Assembly (NCBI RefSeq): GCF_024385575.1
Contig: NZ_JANFMV010000001.1
Location: 3,935,681-3,999,680 of the forward strand
Reading direction: 5' to 3'
Length of the DNA stretch: 64,000 nt
DNA from: Rhizobium sp. NRK18
GTDB taxonomy: Bacteria; Pseudomonadota; Alphaproteobacteria; Rhizobiales; Rhizobiaceae
Position numbers and translations under genes: made by a program. Below, piece after piece: positions 26,704 to 36,028 of this stretch (its first letter is position 1; each line of letters starts with the position of its first letter). Below the pieces are notes generated by a model. It did no database searches. It was given only the letters and a program-made list of their open reading frames with translations, and was not told where the DNA came from.

Positions 26704-27226
26704 ATTATTCCCTCTCACGCAGGTAATCCGGGGTTTGGCGCGTTAGGCGCGCGCTTCGACCGCAAGAGACCTTCCCCAAAGGGTTCAATGCTCAGATCAA
26801 AAGTCTGCTGATATGCCTTTCCGATTATGCTTGACGATATGAAGCCGTGTCATAACGACAGGCACCAGAAAACTGGTCCGAAAAATATTGCGGTGCAATA
26901 TGTCAAGTGTAAGGCAGTGCGATTCGCGTCCGGACCGCCGCCGCATCCAGATGGGCCTAAAGCCTATCAGGCCGCGCAAGGCGGCAATGCTGCAACCCGG
27001 CACGAATTTCGCATTATGCAAATCGTTTAAAACCTTTAGCTAAAATTGCCGGTATCGGTGAGGTCGGCGCCGGAAATTTGTCTCCGTCGCCGACTGCATG
27101 ACCTCCGGTATGCCACAAAGGCGCGAACAATCTCGCGAACACTTATCAAAACACGAAATGCGCGACCAAATTGGGCACCCGATCACATTTGCAATTTGCT
27201 GAATTGTTGCCGACGCGAATCGTCGC
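26704..27226. other. 523-base intergenic region between the response regulator and the ureohydrolase gene
   Basis: No gene is supported here; the short frames on both strands lack ribosome sites and familiar protein. The stretch is less GC-rich than its surroundings near 26810-26910 and 27000-27050. It should hold the promoter of the response regulator (start 26703) and the 3' end of the ureohydrolase message. The clearest structure is a 17-base palindrome at 26885-26901, listed separately. Confidence 0.5.
26885..26901. promoter_or_regulatory. Palindrome ATATTGC-GGT-GCAATAT
   Basis: Perfect 7+3+7 inverted repeat, about 180 bases upstream of the response-regulator start. The size and form suit a dimeric LuxR- or TetR-class operator. 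No second copy was noticed in the window. Confidence 0.35.
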
Positions 27227-28255
27227 TCAGCACATCAGCGACAGGATCTCGAACAGCATCTGGGCACCCGCGTGGGCGGTGTTGGTTGTCGCGTCGTATT
27301 GTGGCGCGACCTCGACCACGTCACCGCCGACGATGTTCAGGCCGGCAAATCCGCGCAGCAGTGCCTGCGCTTCGCGCGTCGTAATACCGCCGATCTCCGG
27401 TGTTCCGGTGCCTGGCGCAAAGGCCGGATCGAGACTGTCGACGTCGAAGGAGACGTAGACCGGCCGGTCGCCGACCAGATCCCGGGCCCGGGCGATCACC
27501 GTATCGAGGCCAAGGGTGTTGAGTTCTTCCGCATGGATAACCGTCATGCCGGAATCATAGGAGAACTCCCACAGCATCTCGGACGAGCCGCGGATGCCGA
27601 TCTGGATGGTATGGCGCGGATCAAGTGCGCCTTCGAGCACCGCATGACGGAAAGGGCCGCCATGGTGGAAACGGCATTCCTCATACGGCCCGCCAGTATC
27701 GCAATGGGCGTCGATGTGGATCATGGCGACCGGCCCATGCTTCTTGGCCACCGCGCGGAGGATGGGCAATGAGATGGAATGATCGCCTCCAACCGAGAGC
27801 GGCCGAGCCCCGCCGGCGATGATCGCATCGATCGCCTTTTCGATATCCTGGTGACAGCCGATCAGGTCGTAGCGGCTGCGGAAGCTGACGTCGCCGACGT
27901 CGGCGACCTTCAGTTCGAACGTCGGGGCAACTTTCAGCACATGGTTATACGGCCCGATGCGCTCGATCGCGCGCAGGGCGCGTGGTCCGAAGCGGCAGCC
28001 GTTGCGGTTGGATATCGCCAGATCCATCGGCATGCCGATGATCGCGACGTCCAGCCCGGAGAAATCCGGATCGGCCCAGTCGATCGGCCGATAGGGCGCA
28101 TCGAGGAAGGTCGGCAGGCCGGTATAGGGGGCGGCCCGCTTGCCGTTCTTGTCGATCACCTTGCCGACGATCTTGCTAAAATGCTCGTCGTGAATGGCCT
28201 TTTCGTTCTCGCCGGTATAGCGAGCCTTGAGATAATCGAGATGATCGTCGGACAT
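27227..28255 (-). CDS. speB: Agmatinase/guanidino-acid ureohydrolase family enzyme
   Basis: Mn-dependent hydrolase of a guanidino compound releasing urea. 342 residues from ATG 28255. Metal ligands are visible: SVGGDHSIS (His), MIHIDAHCDTGG (Asp-Ala-His-Cys-Asp) and VSFDVDSLDPAFAPGTGTPE (Asp-Val-Asp). The N-terminal extension of about 70 residues before GLPTFLDAPY is longer than in E. coli agmatinase (306 residues) and is seen in guanidinobutyrase and guanidinopropionase-type members, so the substrate may be one of these. No ODC, transporter or regulator nearby helps. Family is certain; the symbol is only a family label. Confidence 0.85.
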   Translation of the reverse strand: MSDDHLDYLKARYTGENEKAIHDEHFSKIVGKVIDKNGKRAAPYTGLPTFLDAPYRPIDWADPDFSGLDVAIIGMPMDLAISNRNGCRFGPRALRAIERIGPYNHVLKVAPTFELKVADVGDVSFRSRYDLIGCHQDIEKAIDAIIAGGARPLSVGGDHSISLPILRAVAKKHGPVAMIHIDAHCDTGGPYEECRFHHGGPFRHAVLEGALDPRHTIQIGIRGSSEMLWEFSYDSGMTVIHAEELNTLGLDTVIARARDLVGDRPVYVSFDVDSLDPAFAPGTGTPEIGGITTREAQALLRGFAGLNIVGGDVVEVAPQYDATTNTAHAGAQMLFEILSLMC

Positions 28256-28346
28256 GGTCTTCCCCTTCTGCGGCACGGTCGACGAATTTATCGCGAGCGG
28301 CAGGGGAAAAGGCAACGCCTACCTGAGAATCAAATGCGATTGCGGG

Positions 28347-29828
28347 TCAGGTGCCGCAGAATGTGCGCGCGACCTCTTCGTCCGGCATCGGCGGCATGGC
28401 GTAGCGGGCGAAGTCCCGCTGATCCTCGTAAGGGTTGGCCAGAACGCGCATCAGGGCCTCGAACAGGGAGAAATCCCCCTCCTCCCGTGCAGCGACGATC
28501 GCCTGCTCAATGCGGTGATTGCGGGGAATGAAGGCGGGGTTGACCTGGCGCATGGCGGCGGCGCGGTCTTGCGGCGCAATTCCGTCGCCATCGACATAGG
28601 CGCGCCATTCGGCAAGCCAGGCCATTGCCGCCTCGCGGTCGATGAACTCGGCAGCAAAACCGGCATCCGCGACTGGAGACACGGCGCTGGCGGCAAGTGC
28701 TCGGAATGTGCGGGTGAAATCGGCGCGGCCATCTTCCATCAGCTTCAGGAGCTTCTGCGCCAGATCGAAATCGCCTTCGCCCGGCGTCACGATGCCGATC
28801 TTGGCGCGCAACACCTCCAGCCATCGGTCGTTGAAGCTGTCGCCGAACACCTTGATGGCTTGATTGGCGCGTTCGACGGCCTTGTCCATATCGGTATTCA
28901 GCAGCGGCAGGACGGCCTCGGCGAAGCGCACGAGATTCCACTGGCCGATCGTCGGCTGGTTGGCATAGGCGTAGCGGCCATGAGCGTCGATCGAGGAAAA
29001 CACCTTGTTGAAGCTGAAGGCGTCTATGAAGGCGCAGGGACCGAAATCGATAGTCTCGCCGGAGACCGCCATATTGTCGGTGTTCATGACGCCATGGATG
29101 AAGCCGACACGCATCCATTCGGCAATCAGCGACGCCTGGCGTCGGCAGACCGCCTCGATCATCAGGGCGTAGCGGTCTTCCTCACCCTCCAGTTCCGGAT
29201 AGTGGCGGGCAATCACGTGGTCGGCGAGTAGCCGCAGGGCCTCTTCGTCCTGGCGGGCGGCGAAATACTGGAAGGTGCCGACACGGATATGGCTGGCGGC
29301 AACGCGGGTGAAGACTGCGCCGGGAAGCTTCGTCTCGCGGTAGACCGTGTCGCCGGTGGTGACGGCCGCCAGCGCTCTGGTCGTCGGAATGCCGAGCGCA
29401 TGCATGGCCTCCGACACGATATATTCCCGCATGACAGGTCCGAGTGCGGCCCGTCCGTCGCCGTTGCGCGACCAGGCCGTTGGACCGCCCCCCTTCAAAT
29501 GGATGTCGCGGCGGTTGCCCTTGCGGTCGACAACCTCGCCCACAAGCATGGCGCGGCCATCGCCGAGGCGCGGAACGAAATGGCCGAACTGGTGACCGGC
29601 ATACACCTGGGCGACCATGGCCGCGCCCGGCAGTTGCTCATTGCCGGAAAAGACATCAGCGCCATGCGCAGCCAGATAGTTTGCATCGAGCCCCAGTTCC
29701 TCGGCCAGCGCATGGTTGAAGGCAAAGAGCCGCGGCTCGCTGGCATGCGCAGGGCGGGCCTCCGCATAGAACCGCGGCGGCAGCAGCGTATAGGAATTGT
29801 CAAATCGGATCGGCGGGGACGCGTCCAT
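28347..29828 (-). CDS. selO: Protein adenylyltransferase SelO (YdiU/UPF0061)
   Basis: Pseudokinase-fold enzyme that transfers AMP from ATP to Ser, Thr or Tyr of target proteins, linked to redox stress. 493 residues (family 480-500). Signatures: FDNSYTLLPPRFYAEARP at the start, YAGHQFGHFVPRLGDGRA (residues 77-94), LKGGGPTAWSRNGDGRAALG, HGVMNTDNM and DFGPCAFIDAF for nucleotide and Mg binding. The C-terminus ends TFCGT, where the family has a conserved redox-active Cys (selenocysteine in mitochondria). Complete. It lies 91 bases before the ureohydrolase in the same direction. Confidence 0.94.
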   Translation of the reverse strand: MDASPPIRFDNSYTLLPPRFYAEARPAHASEPRLFAFNHALAEELGLDANYLAAHGADVFSGNEQLPGAAMVAQVYAGHQFGHFVPRLGDGRAMLVGEVVDRKGNRRDIHLKGGGPTAWSRNGDGRAALGPVMREYIVSEAMHALGIPTTRALAAVTTGDTVYRETKLPGAVFTRVAASHIRVGTFQYFAARQDEEALRLLADHVIARHYPELEGEEDRYALMIEAVCRRQASLIAEWMRVGFIHGVMNTDNMAVSGETIDFGPCAFIDAFSFNKVFSSIDAHGRYAYANQPTIGQWNLVRFAEAVLPLLNTDMDKAVERANQAIKVFGDSFNDRWLEVLRAKIGIVTPGEGDFDLAQKLLKLMEDGRADFTRTFRALAASAVSPVADAGFAAEFIDREAAMAWLAEWRAYVDGDGIAPQDRAAAMRQVNPAFIPRNHRIEQAIVAAREEGDFSLFEALMRVLANPYEDQRDFARYAMPPMPDEEVARTFCGT

Positions 29829-29919
29829 CTCTAGCCCTTCTCTTCAAGACCCGAAGATGGGGCAGATGGAAGCCAATTCCAAGTCCGTCCTGTTAGGACG
29901 CGCGATCACGAACGGCCGA

Positions 29920-30975
29920 TCAATCGCTGCCGGCGGGCACCCGTGTCGGCAAGGGCTGGGTTTTGCGCGGCGGCGCCACCGAGTTGCGGATCACCAGATC
30001 CGGCATCAGCAGGATTTCCTCTTCCGGCGCCTTGGCACCCGACAGCATGTTGAGGAGCAACGCCATCGCCTGCTTGCCGATCGCGGTGCGCGGCTGGCGG
30101 ATGGTGGTGAGCGGCGGCGACATGAAGCCCGCCTGCGGCACGTCGTCGAAGCCGGTGACGGAGAAGTCGCGCGGCATGTCGTAGCCGCGCGCGCTGAGGC
30201 CCAGCATGACGCCGACCGCCGTCTGGTCGTTGACGCACATGAAGGCCGTCGGCAAGGTGTTGCGCATGAACAGCTGCTCGAGCGCCAGGCGGCCGCTCTC
30301 GATCGTTCCGTCGCCCTCGATCACCATGCGCTGGTCGGGCGGAACTCCGGCGGCTTCCATCCCCTCGTCGTAACCCTGGCGACGACGGCTGTAGGACAGC
30401 CGGGTACGGGAATCGCCTATGAAGGCGATCCTGCGGTGACCCTCGGCGAGAAGCAGATCGGCGACCTTGCGGGCCCCGACCACGTCGTCCACACCGACAT
30501 AGGGAATGCCGCCATTATAGACCGGCTCGAACACGCCGACCGTCGGCGGCAGACGCGCCGTCATCGCCTGATGGCCGAAAGGCAGGACGCCGGTGAAGAG
30601 GATGAGCCCAGTCGCCTGGTTCGAATTGAGGAATTTCAGATATTCGACGCCGCGCTGCGGGTCGTTCTGCGTATGGCCGATCAGGATGCCATAGCCATGC
30701 GACCGCGCCTCGTTTTCGAGACCGACAAGAATGTTGGAAAAGTTCGGGTCGCCGATGTCCGGGGCGACGACCAGAATGATGTTGGAGCGGCCGAGCCGCA
30801 GGCTGCGCGCCATGGCGTTGGCCGTGTAGCCGGTGACCGCGATGGCATGGTTGACCTTGTGCAGCGTGGAATTGGCAACTTTTTCCGGCGTATGGATGGC
30901 GCGCGACACCGTGGCGATGGAGACCTCCGCAATCCGGGCGACGTCTTCGATGGTTGCGGAGGTGGAATTCGACAC
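29920..30975 (-). CDS. LacI-family repressor of the adjacent sugar ABC operon
   Basis: 351 residues from GTG 30975, chosen because GAGG lies nine bases upstream and the helix-turn-helix follows at once: ATIEDVARIAEVSIATVSRA, then the hinge NAMARSLRLGRSNIILVVA. Longer in-frame starts go into the operator region. The effector domain is of the ribose/galactose periplasmic-binding type (NILVGLENEARSHGYGILIG, GHRRIAFIGDSRTRLSYSRR, FMCVNDQTAVGVMLGL, SVTGFDDVPQAGFMSPPLTT). Divergent from the ABC operon at 31140, with two operator-like palindromes in between, so it should repress that operon until the sugar is present. Confidence 0.88.
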   Translation of the reverse strand: MSNSTSATIEDVARIAEVSIATVSRAIHTPEKVANSTLHKVNHAIAVTGYTANAMARSLRLGRSNIILVVAPDIGDPNFSNILVGLENEARSHGYGILIGHTQNDPQRGVEYLKFLNSNQATGLILFTGVLPFGHQAMTARLPPTVGVFEPVYNGGIPYVGVDDVVGARKVADLLLAEGHRRIAFIGDSRTRLSYSRRRQGYDEGMEAAGVPPDQRMVIEGDGTIESGRLALEQLFMRNTLPTAFMCVNDQTAVGVMLGLSARGYDMPRDFSVTGFDDVPQAGFMSPPLTTIRQPRTAIGKQAMALLLNMLSGAKAPEEEILLMPDLVIRNSVAPPRKTQPLPTRVPAGSD

Positions 30976-31069
30976 GCCGGCCTGCCTCGGGTCTGATTTT
31001 CGACGCGACACTACATCGGGCAGCGCAAAGGTCAAATCCCGCGCCACAAAATTCGATATTTCTCCATAA

Positions 31070-31104
31070 TGTAAACCTTTACACGACTTATGTAAAGGTT
31101 TACA
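31070..31104. promoter_or_regulatory. Pair of LacI-type operators TGTAAA-NN-TTTACA
   Basis: TGTAAACCTTTACA at 31070-31083 and TGTAAAGGTTTACA at 31091-31104 (extending to TATGTAAAGGTTTACATA, 31089-31106) are two perfect palindromes with centres 21 bases apart, two helical turns. They lie between the divergent repressor and ABC genes, 36-70 bases before the ABC start. The form is standard for LacI/GalR-family operators. Confidence 0.8.
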
Positions 31105-31139
31105 TATGTGCCTGCGGATGGGAGCCGCGGGAGGAATCA

Positions 31140-32663
31140 ATGCGTTTCGAGACTGCCGAGGCGGGCGACATCGTCCTCGCCGCGCGACGAATCTCCAAAT
31201 CATTCAGCGGCGTACAGGTGCTGTTCAGCGTCAATTTCGAGCTGAAGGCGGGAGAGATCCATGCGCTGGTCGGCGAGAATGGGGCTGGCAAGTCGACCTT
31301 CGTGAAAATCATGTCCGGCTTCGAACAGCCGTCGGCCGGTGAAATCCTGCTCGACGGCAAGCCTGTCACCCTGCCTGCAAACGGAGCGGCGGAAGCGCTC
31401 GGCATCGTCATCATTCATCAGGAATTCAATCTCGCCGAACATCTGACAGTGACCGAGAGCCTGTTTCTCGGCCGGGAACTGACCCGCTTCGGCGTTCTTG
31501 ATCGCAAGCGCATGCGGGCAGAAGCCCGGCGCGTGCTCGACATGCTCGGCTCGCATATCGACGAGACCGCGCTGATCAGTTCGCTGCCGGTTGCCGATAA
31601 GCAGATGGTGGAAATCGCCAAAGCGATCAGCAAGGACGCCCGCGTCGTGTTCATGGACGAGCCGACGGCGGTGTTGTCGCAGGAGGAGACCAGGGTCCTG
31701 TTCGAACAAGTGCGCAAACTCCGGGCAAACGGCACCAGCTTCGTCTTCGTGTCCCACAAGCTCGACGAGGTTCTGGAATTGACGGACCGGGTGACGGTCC
31801 TGCGTGACGGCCAATGGGTGAAGACGGCGCCGACCGAGCTTCTCGACGGTGAATCCATCGCCCAGCTGATGGTCGGCCGCGAGCTGTCCAGCCTTTATCC
31901 GACCAAGCGCGAGCCGGATGTCGATGAGACGATGGCGGTCAGCGTGAAAAACCTGACGACCGGCTTCGTGCGCGATGCGAGCTTCGAGGTGCGCAAGGGC
32001 GAGATCATCGGCTTTTCCGGCCTGATCGGCTCCGGCCGCACGGAACTGATGGAGGCCGTGGCCGGCCTGCGCCCGCGGATCGAGGGCGAGGTGGTCATCC
32101 AGGGACAGGTGATCGCTTCTGGGGATTCGCGGGGCGCCATCCGCGCCGGGCTTGCCTACATGACCAAGGATCGCAAGTCGAAAGGCCTGCTGCTCGGCTC
32201 GGGCATGGGCGTCAACCTGACCCTGCAGTCGCTGGAACAGCACAGCCGCTACGGCTACCTGCATCCGAAAAGCGAGGCCGGGGCCCTCGCCAGGGCACGC
32301 CGCCGCTTCGACATCCGCGTGCGCGACAGCAATGTCGTTGCCGGACGCATGTCGGGCGGCAACCAGCAGAAGCTGCTGCTCGCCAAGGTGATGGAAACCG
32401 AGCCGGACATCATCATCATCGACGAGCCGACGCGCGGTATCGACGTCGGCACGAAGCAGCAGATCTACCATTTCATCTCGGCGCTGGCGCGCGACGGCAA
32501 GTCGATCATCGTCGTGTCGTCCGAAATGCAGGAGATCATCGGCCTGTGCAGCCGGGTGGCCGTCATGCGCGAGGGCCGGATCGTCGGCTGGCTGGAAGGC
32601 GGCGAGATCACCGAACAGGAAATCATGCGCTACTCGGCCGGCCTGAAGAAAATGGCCGGCTGA
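31140..32663 (+). CDS. Sugar ABC transporter ATP-binding protein, RbsA/MglA type
   Basis: 507 residues from ATG 31140 (GGGAGGAATCA upstream), two tandem ATPase domains as in the CUT2 family. Domain 1: VGENGAGKSTFVKIMSG (about 41-57), relaxed signature SSLPVADKQMVEIAKA, Walker B VVFMDEPTAVLSQEE. Domain 2: GLIGSGRTELMEAVAG, which lacks the lysine as usual in the C-terminal half, MSGGNQQKLLLAKVM signature, IIIIDEPTRGIDVGTKQQ. The longer frame upstream crosses the operators. First gene of an ATPase-permease-receptor operon. The sugar is not identifiable. Confidence 0.91.
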   Translation: MRFETAEAGDIVLAARRISKSFSGVQVLFSVNFELKAGEIHALVGENGAGKSTFVKIMSGFEQPSAGEILLDGKPVTLPANGAAEALGIVIIHQEFNLAEHLTVTESLFLGRELTRFGVLDRKRMRAEARRVLDMLGSHIDETALISSLPVADKQMVEIAKAISKDARVVFMDEPTAVLSQEETRVLFEQVRKLRANGTSFVFVSHKLDEVLELTDRVTVLRDGQWVKTAPTELLDGESIAQLMVGRELSSLYPTKREPDVDETMAVSVKNLTTGFVRDASFEVRKGEIIGFSGLIGSGRTELMEAVAGLRPRIEGEVVIQGQVIASGDSRGAIRAGLAYMTKDRKSKGLLLGSGMGVNLTLQSLEQHSRYGYLHPKSEAGALARARRRFDIRVRDSNVVAGRMSGGNQQKLLLAKVMETEPDIIIIDEPTRGIDVGTKQQIYHFISALARDGKSIIVVSSEMQEIIGLCSRVAVMREGRIVGWLEGGEITEQEIMRYSAGLKKMAG

Positions 32664-32724
32664 CGCAAGCGGAACAAAGACAAACGGCCGGGGACAACGG
32701 GGCCGAAACAGTGGGAGGCTGAAC

Positions 32725-33741
32725 TTGGACATGAGTGCTGAAGGCAACGAACCGGAAAAGGATCGCAAGGCGCCGTTCTGGTCGGATATCGACCTGCGGG
32801 CGGTTGCTCCTTTCGTGGCTCTCATCTTGCTGCTCGTTCTCGGCGCGCTCGCCAATCCGAACTTCATCGGGCTCAACAACCTCGCCAATGTCGCGACGCG
32901 CAGCGCCTTCATCGCCATCATCGCCGTCGGCGCGACCTTCGTGATCTCGGCCGGCGATCTCGACCTCTCGGTCGGTTCGATGCTGGCCTTCGTCGCCAGC
33001 CTTATGATCCTGTTCATGAATTCCGGCGCGATCGCCGATCCGGCACTGATGCTGACGGCGGCCGTGGTGATGGCAATGGTCGTCGGCGCGCTCTGCGGGC
33101 TCGCTAACGGGCTGATCACAACGGTCGGAAGAATCGAGCCGTTCATCGCCACGCTCGGCACCATGGGTATCTATCGCGGCCTGACGATCTGGCTGTCGCA
33201 GGGCGGCGCCATCACCCTCAAGTCGCCGGAAATCCAGCAGATCTACGGTCCAGCCTATTTCGGCTCGATCCTCGGCATACCGGTGCCGATCGTCGTCATC
33301 CTTGCCGTCACGCTGATTGCCGCCTTCGTGCTCTATCGCACGCGCTACGGCCGCCATGTGGTCGCCGTCGGTTCGAACAGCGACGTGGCGCGCTATTCCG
33401 GCATCGCCGTCAACCGCGTGCGCACCATCGCCTTCATGATCCAGGGGCTCTGCGTCGCCGTCGCGGTGCTGCTCTACGTGCCACGCCTTGGCTCGACCTC
33501 AGCAACCACCGGCATTCTCTGGGAACTCCAGGCGATCACCGCAGTCGTCGTCGGCGGAACGGCACTGAAGGGTGGTGCCGGCCGCGTCTGGGGCACGATC
33601 TGCGGCGCCTTCATTCTCGAACTCGTCGGCAACATCATGCTGCTGTCGAACTTCATCAGCGAATATCTGATCGCCACCATCCAGGGGTCGATCATCATCA
33701 TCGCCATGCTCGTGCAGCGTTCGCTGACGCGCAAGGTGTGA
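32725..33741 (+). CDS. Sugar ABC transporter permease, RbsC type
   Basis: Inner-membrane CUT2 channel subunit, about 338 residues. TTG 32725 has GGAGG six bases ahead; ATG 32731 two codons later is the other candidate but its spacing is 12. Signatures: NFIGLNNLANVATRSAFIAI, VISAGDLDLSVGSMLAF, PFIATLGTMGIYRGLTIWLS, VGSNSDVARYSGIAVNRVR, AVVVGGTALKGGAGRVWGT. Eight or more membrane segments. Between the ATPase and receptor genes of the same operon. Confidence 0.9.
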   Translation: MDMSAEGNEPEKDRKAPFWSDIDLRAVAPFVALILLLVLGALANPNFIGLNNLANVATRSAFIAIIAVGATFVISAGDLDLSVGSMLAFVASLMILFMNSGAIADPALMLTAAVVMAMVVGALCGLANGLITTVGRIEPFIATLGTMGIYRGLTIWLSQGGAITLKSPEIQQIYGPAYFGSILGIPVPIVVILAVTLIAAFVLYRTRYGRHVVAVGSNSDVARYSGIAVNRVRTIAFMIQGLCVAVAVLLYVPRLGSTSATTGILWELQAITAVVVGGTALKGGAGRVWGTICGAFILELVGNIMLLSNFISEYLIATIQGSIIIIAMLVQRSLTRKV

Positions 33742-33813
33742 CCGAACCGGCCGGGGCTCGGGGCACCCGGTCTAGAGGAGGAGAAGACCCCGACACGCAT
33801 CAGGGAGAGAGAC

Positions 33814-34758
33814 ATGTTGAAGAAGCTTATGGGCGTCGCATTTGTCGCCGCCGCATTGACGGGCACCGCCTACGCCCAGGAGGCGAAGACGATCGGGGTA
33901 TCGATCCCCGCCGCCGACCACGGCTGGACCGCCGGTGTCGTCTATCATGCCGAGCGCGTGGCAGCGCTCGTGCAGAAGGAATATCCGGACGCCAAGGTGA
34001 TCGTGAAGACGTCGCCGGATCCGGCAAGCCAGGCAAACGCCATCCAGGACCTCGCCGTGCAGGGGCTCGACGCGCTGGTGATCCTGCCGACCGATCCGGA
34101 TCCGCTGGTCAACGCCATCAAGCAGGTGAAGGACAAGGGCACGTTCGTCACGATCGTCGACCGCGCGCCGAGCGTCAACGACAGCACGGTTCGCGATCTC
34201 TATGTCGCCGGCAACAATCCGGCGCTCGGCCGTGTGGCTGGTGAATACATCAAGGACAACACGCCCGACGCCAAGGTCGTCGTGATCCGCGGCCTGCCAA
34301 TCCCGATCGACCAGCAGCGCCAGGACGGCTTTGACGAAGGCATCAAGGGCTCCAACGTCGAGGTTCTCGATCGCCAGTTCGGCAACTGGAACCGCGACGA
34401 CGCCTTCAAGGTCATGCAGGACTACCTCACCAAGTATCCGCAGATCGACGTGGTCTGGTGCCAGGACGACGACATGGCTGTCGGCGTACTGCAGGCCATC
34501 GAGCAGGCCAAGCGCACCGACATCAAGTATGTCGTGGCCGGCGCCGGCTCGAAGGACATGATCAAGAAGGTCATGGATGGCGACAAGATGATCCCGGTCG
34601 ATATCCTCTATCCGCCGGCAATGGTCGGCACGGCGATCGAACTGACCGTCGCGGCTCTTTATGACAAGATCCCGGTCCACGGCACCTACACGCTCGATGC
34701 GACGCTGGTGACCAAGGACAATGCCGCGAACTACTACTTCCCGGATTCGCCCTTCTGA
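33814..34758 (+). CDS. Sugar ABC transporter substrate-binding protein (RbsB class)
   Basis: Periplasmic receptor, 314 residues. Signal peptide of about 21 residues (..LTGTAYA), mature QEAKTIGVSIPAADHGWTAG. Type I fold with the sugar-receptor blocks QNAIQDLAVQGLDALVILPTDP-like segment (residues 70-92), FVTIVDRAPSVNDSTVRDLY, VVIRGLPIPIDQQRQDGFDEG and VWCQDDDMAVGVLQAIEQA. It is the last gene of the operon, before a strong terminator, which is the reverse of the common receptor-first order. Ligand unknown. Confidence 0.9.
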   Translation: MLKKLMGVAFVAAALTGTAYAQEAKTIGVSIPAADHGWTAGVVYHAERVAALVQKEYPDAKVIVKTSPDPASQANAIQDLAVQGLDALVILPTDPDPLVNAIKQVKDKGTFVTIVDRAPSVNDSTVRDLYVAGNNPALGRVAGEYIKDNTPDAKVVVIRGLPIPIDQQRQDGFDEGIKGSNVEVLDRQFGNWNRDDAFKVMQDYLTKYPQIDVVWCQDDDMAVGVLQAIEQAKRTDIKYVVAGAGSKDMIKKVMDGDKMIPVDILYPPAMVGTAIELTVAALYDKIPVHGTYTLDATLVTKDNAANYYFPDSPF

Positions 34759-34781
34759 CAGCGCCTCCGCTCTCAGTGAAG

Positions 34782-34828
34782 ACGCCCGCCCGGATGGCTT
34801 AAACACATCCGGGCGGGCGTTGCTTTTT
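34782..34828 (+). terminator. Rho-independent terminator of the sugar ABC operon
   Basis: ACGCCCGCCCGGATG (34782-34796) and CATCCGGGCGGGCGT (34806-34820) are perfectly complementary over 15 bases with a 9-base loop, then TGCTTTTTG. The T-run is only on the plus-strand side, so it ends the ABC operon; thuB, coming from the right, gets the hairpin but no T-run. Confidence 0.92.
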
Positions 34829-34843
34829 GACGGCGTTGAACTC

Positions 34844-35986
34844 TCAGCCGGTCTGCACGGAGTAGGGCTCGGCGGCCGCCGGCGCGACGGCATCGCCATC
34901 CATCGCCAGAGCCTGGTCTCCGACCTTCAGGGAAAGCCCGCCGGCAACACTGGAATCCTCGGCGAGATCAAGGATGCGCTGGAGTGCGGCGCCACGGCCG
35001 AAATCCGGCTCCATGGAGCCCTTGCCCATGCAGGCGGCCGCGAAGCGCTCATACATGTTGAGCACGGGGTCGAGCGGTACGTCGCGCCATTCTTCGGTCA
35101 GCATATCCTCACCAAGGCAGACACGCAGATAGCCCTTGTCCTTGACGAGCGCCACTTCCATACCCCCGAGATCGCCGTGAATGCGCAGCGTCAGATCGTT
35201 ATGGTGACCCGATGCGAAGCGGGTGGCCGTGACGGTGCCGATCGCGCCATTGGCGAGTTCGGCATGCATGACGAAGCTGTCATTGGCATCGAGATCATAC
35301 TCATCGATACGATCACCCGGCGCCTTGCTGAAGGTCTTCAACCTGCTCGACACCTCGATCGGCAGACTTTCGGCTATGTAGGTGGCGAAATCGATGATGT
35401 GAATGCCGACATCGCCGAGCACGCCTTTGGAACCGTGACGCTTCGACAGGCGCCAAAGCCATTTCGGCTCGGTGCGCCAGTCACCCCATTTGGACTGGGT
35501 CAGCCAGCTCTGCAGGTAATTGGCCTCGAAATGGCGGATCGGACCGAGCGCGCCGGCCCGGATCATTTCCGCCGCTTTCTGCGTGGCGGCGAAGTTACGG
35601 TAGCTGAGATTGACCATGTTGACGACGCCGGCGGCCCTGGCGGCGTCTGCCATTTCACTGGCACGGCCGAAATCGGTCGACAACGGCTTCTCGCAAAGCA
35701 CATGCTTGCCGGCAGCAAGCAAGGTTAGCGTCGTGGCGTAGTGGACGGAGTCCGGCGTGACGTTGGAGGCGGCATCGAATTCGCCCCACTCGATTGCCGC
35801 CTCGAGCGAGGTGAAGCGGTGCTCGATGCCGTGAGTGTCGCAGAAGACGTCCAGCGCATCGGCGCGCATGTCAACCCCGGCGACGACCTCGACGCCGGGG
35901 ATCTTCTTGAAGGATTCGGCATGGACGCGCGCCATGCCGCCGGTGCCGAGGATCAGCACCCGAAGGGGAGAGTTGGCCTGTTTCAT
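34844..35986 (-). CDS. thuB: ThuB, Gfo/Idh/MocA-family sugar dehydrogenase
   Basis: In rhizobia and Agrobacterium ThuA and ThuB convert imported trehalose, maltitol and sucrose isomers through 3-keto derivatives; ThuB is the NAD(P)-type dehydrogenase of the pair. 380 residues: Rossmann LRVLILGTGGMARVHAESF at the N-terminus, KHVLCEKPLSTDF with the family EKP lysine near 99, GVLGDVGIHIIDFATYIAES with the catalytic-region Asp-His. Last gene of thuEFGKAB, 42 bases after thuA. The assignment rests on operon order plus family. Confidence 0.88.
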   Translation of the reverse strand: MKQANSPLRVLILGTGGMARVHAESFKKIPGVEVVAGVDMRADALDVFCDTHGIEHRFTSLEAAIEWGEFDAASNVTPDSVHYATTLTLLAAGKHVLCEKPLSTDFGRASEMADAARAAGVVNMVNLSYRNFAATQKAAEMIRAGALGPIRHFEANYLQSWLTQSKWGDWRTEPKWLWRLSKRHGSKGVLGDVGIHIIDFATYIAESLPIEVSSRLKTFSKAPGDRIDEYDLDANDSFVMHAELANGAIGTVTATRFASGHHNDLTLRIHGDLGGMEVALVKDKGYLRVCLGEDMLTEEWRDVPLDPVLNMYERFAAACMGKGSMEPDFGRGAALQRILDLAEDSSVAGGLSLKVGDQALAMDGDAVAPAAAEPYSVQTG

Positions 35987-36028
35987 TGTCCTGTTCCTGA
36001 TCTTTGAAGACGCTGGAGCTTCCTGGGC

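Noticed and set aside
26797..27030. Short frames on both strands in the 523-base intergenic gap
   Set aside because: No ribosome site, odd composition, overlapping each other; treated as non-coding.
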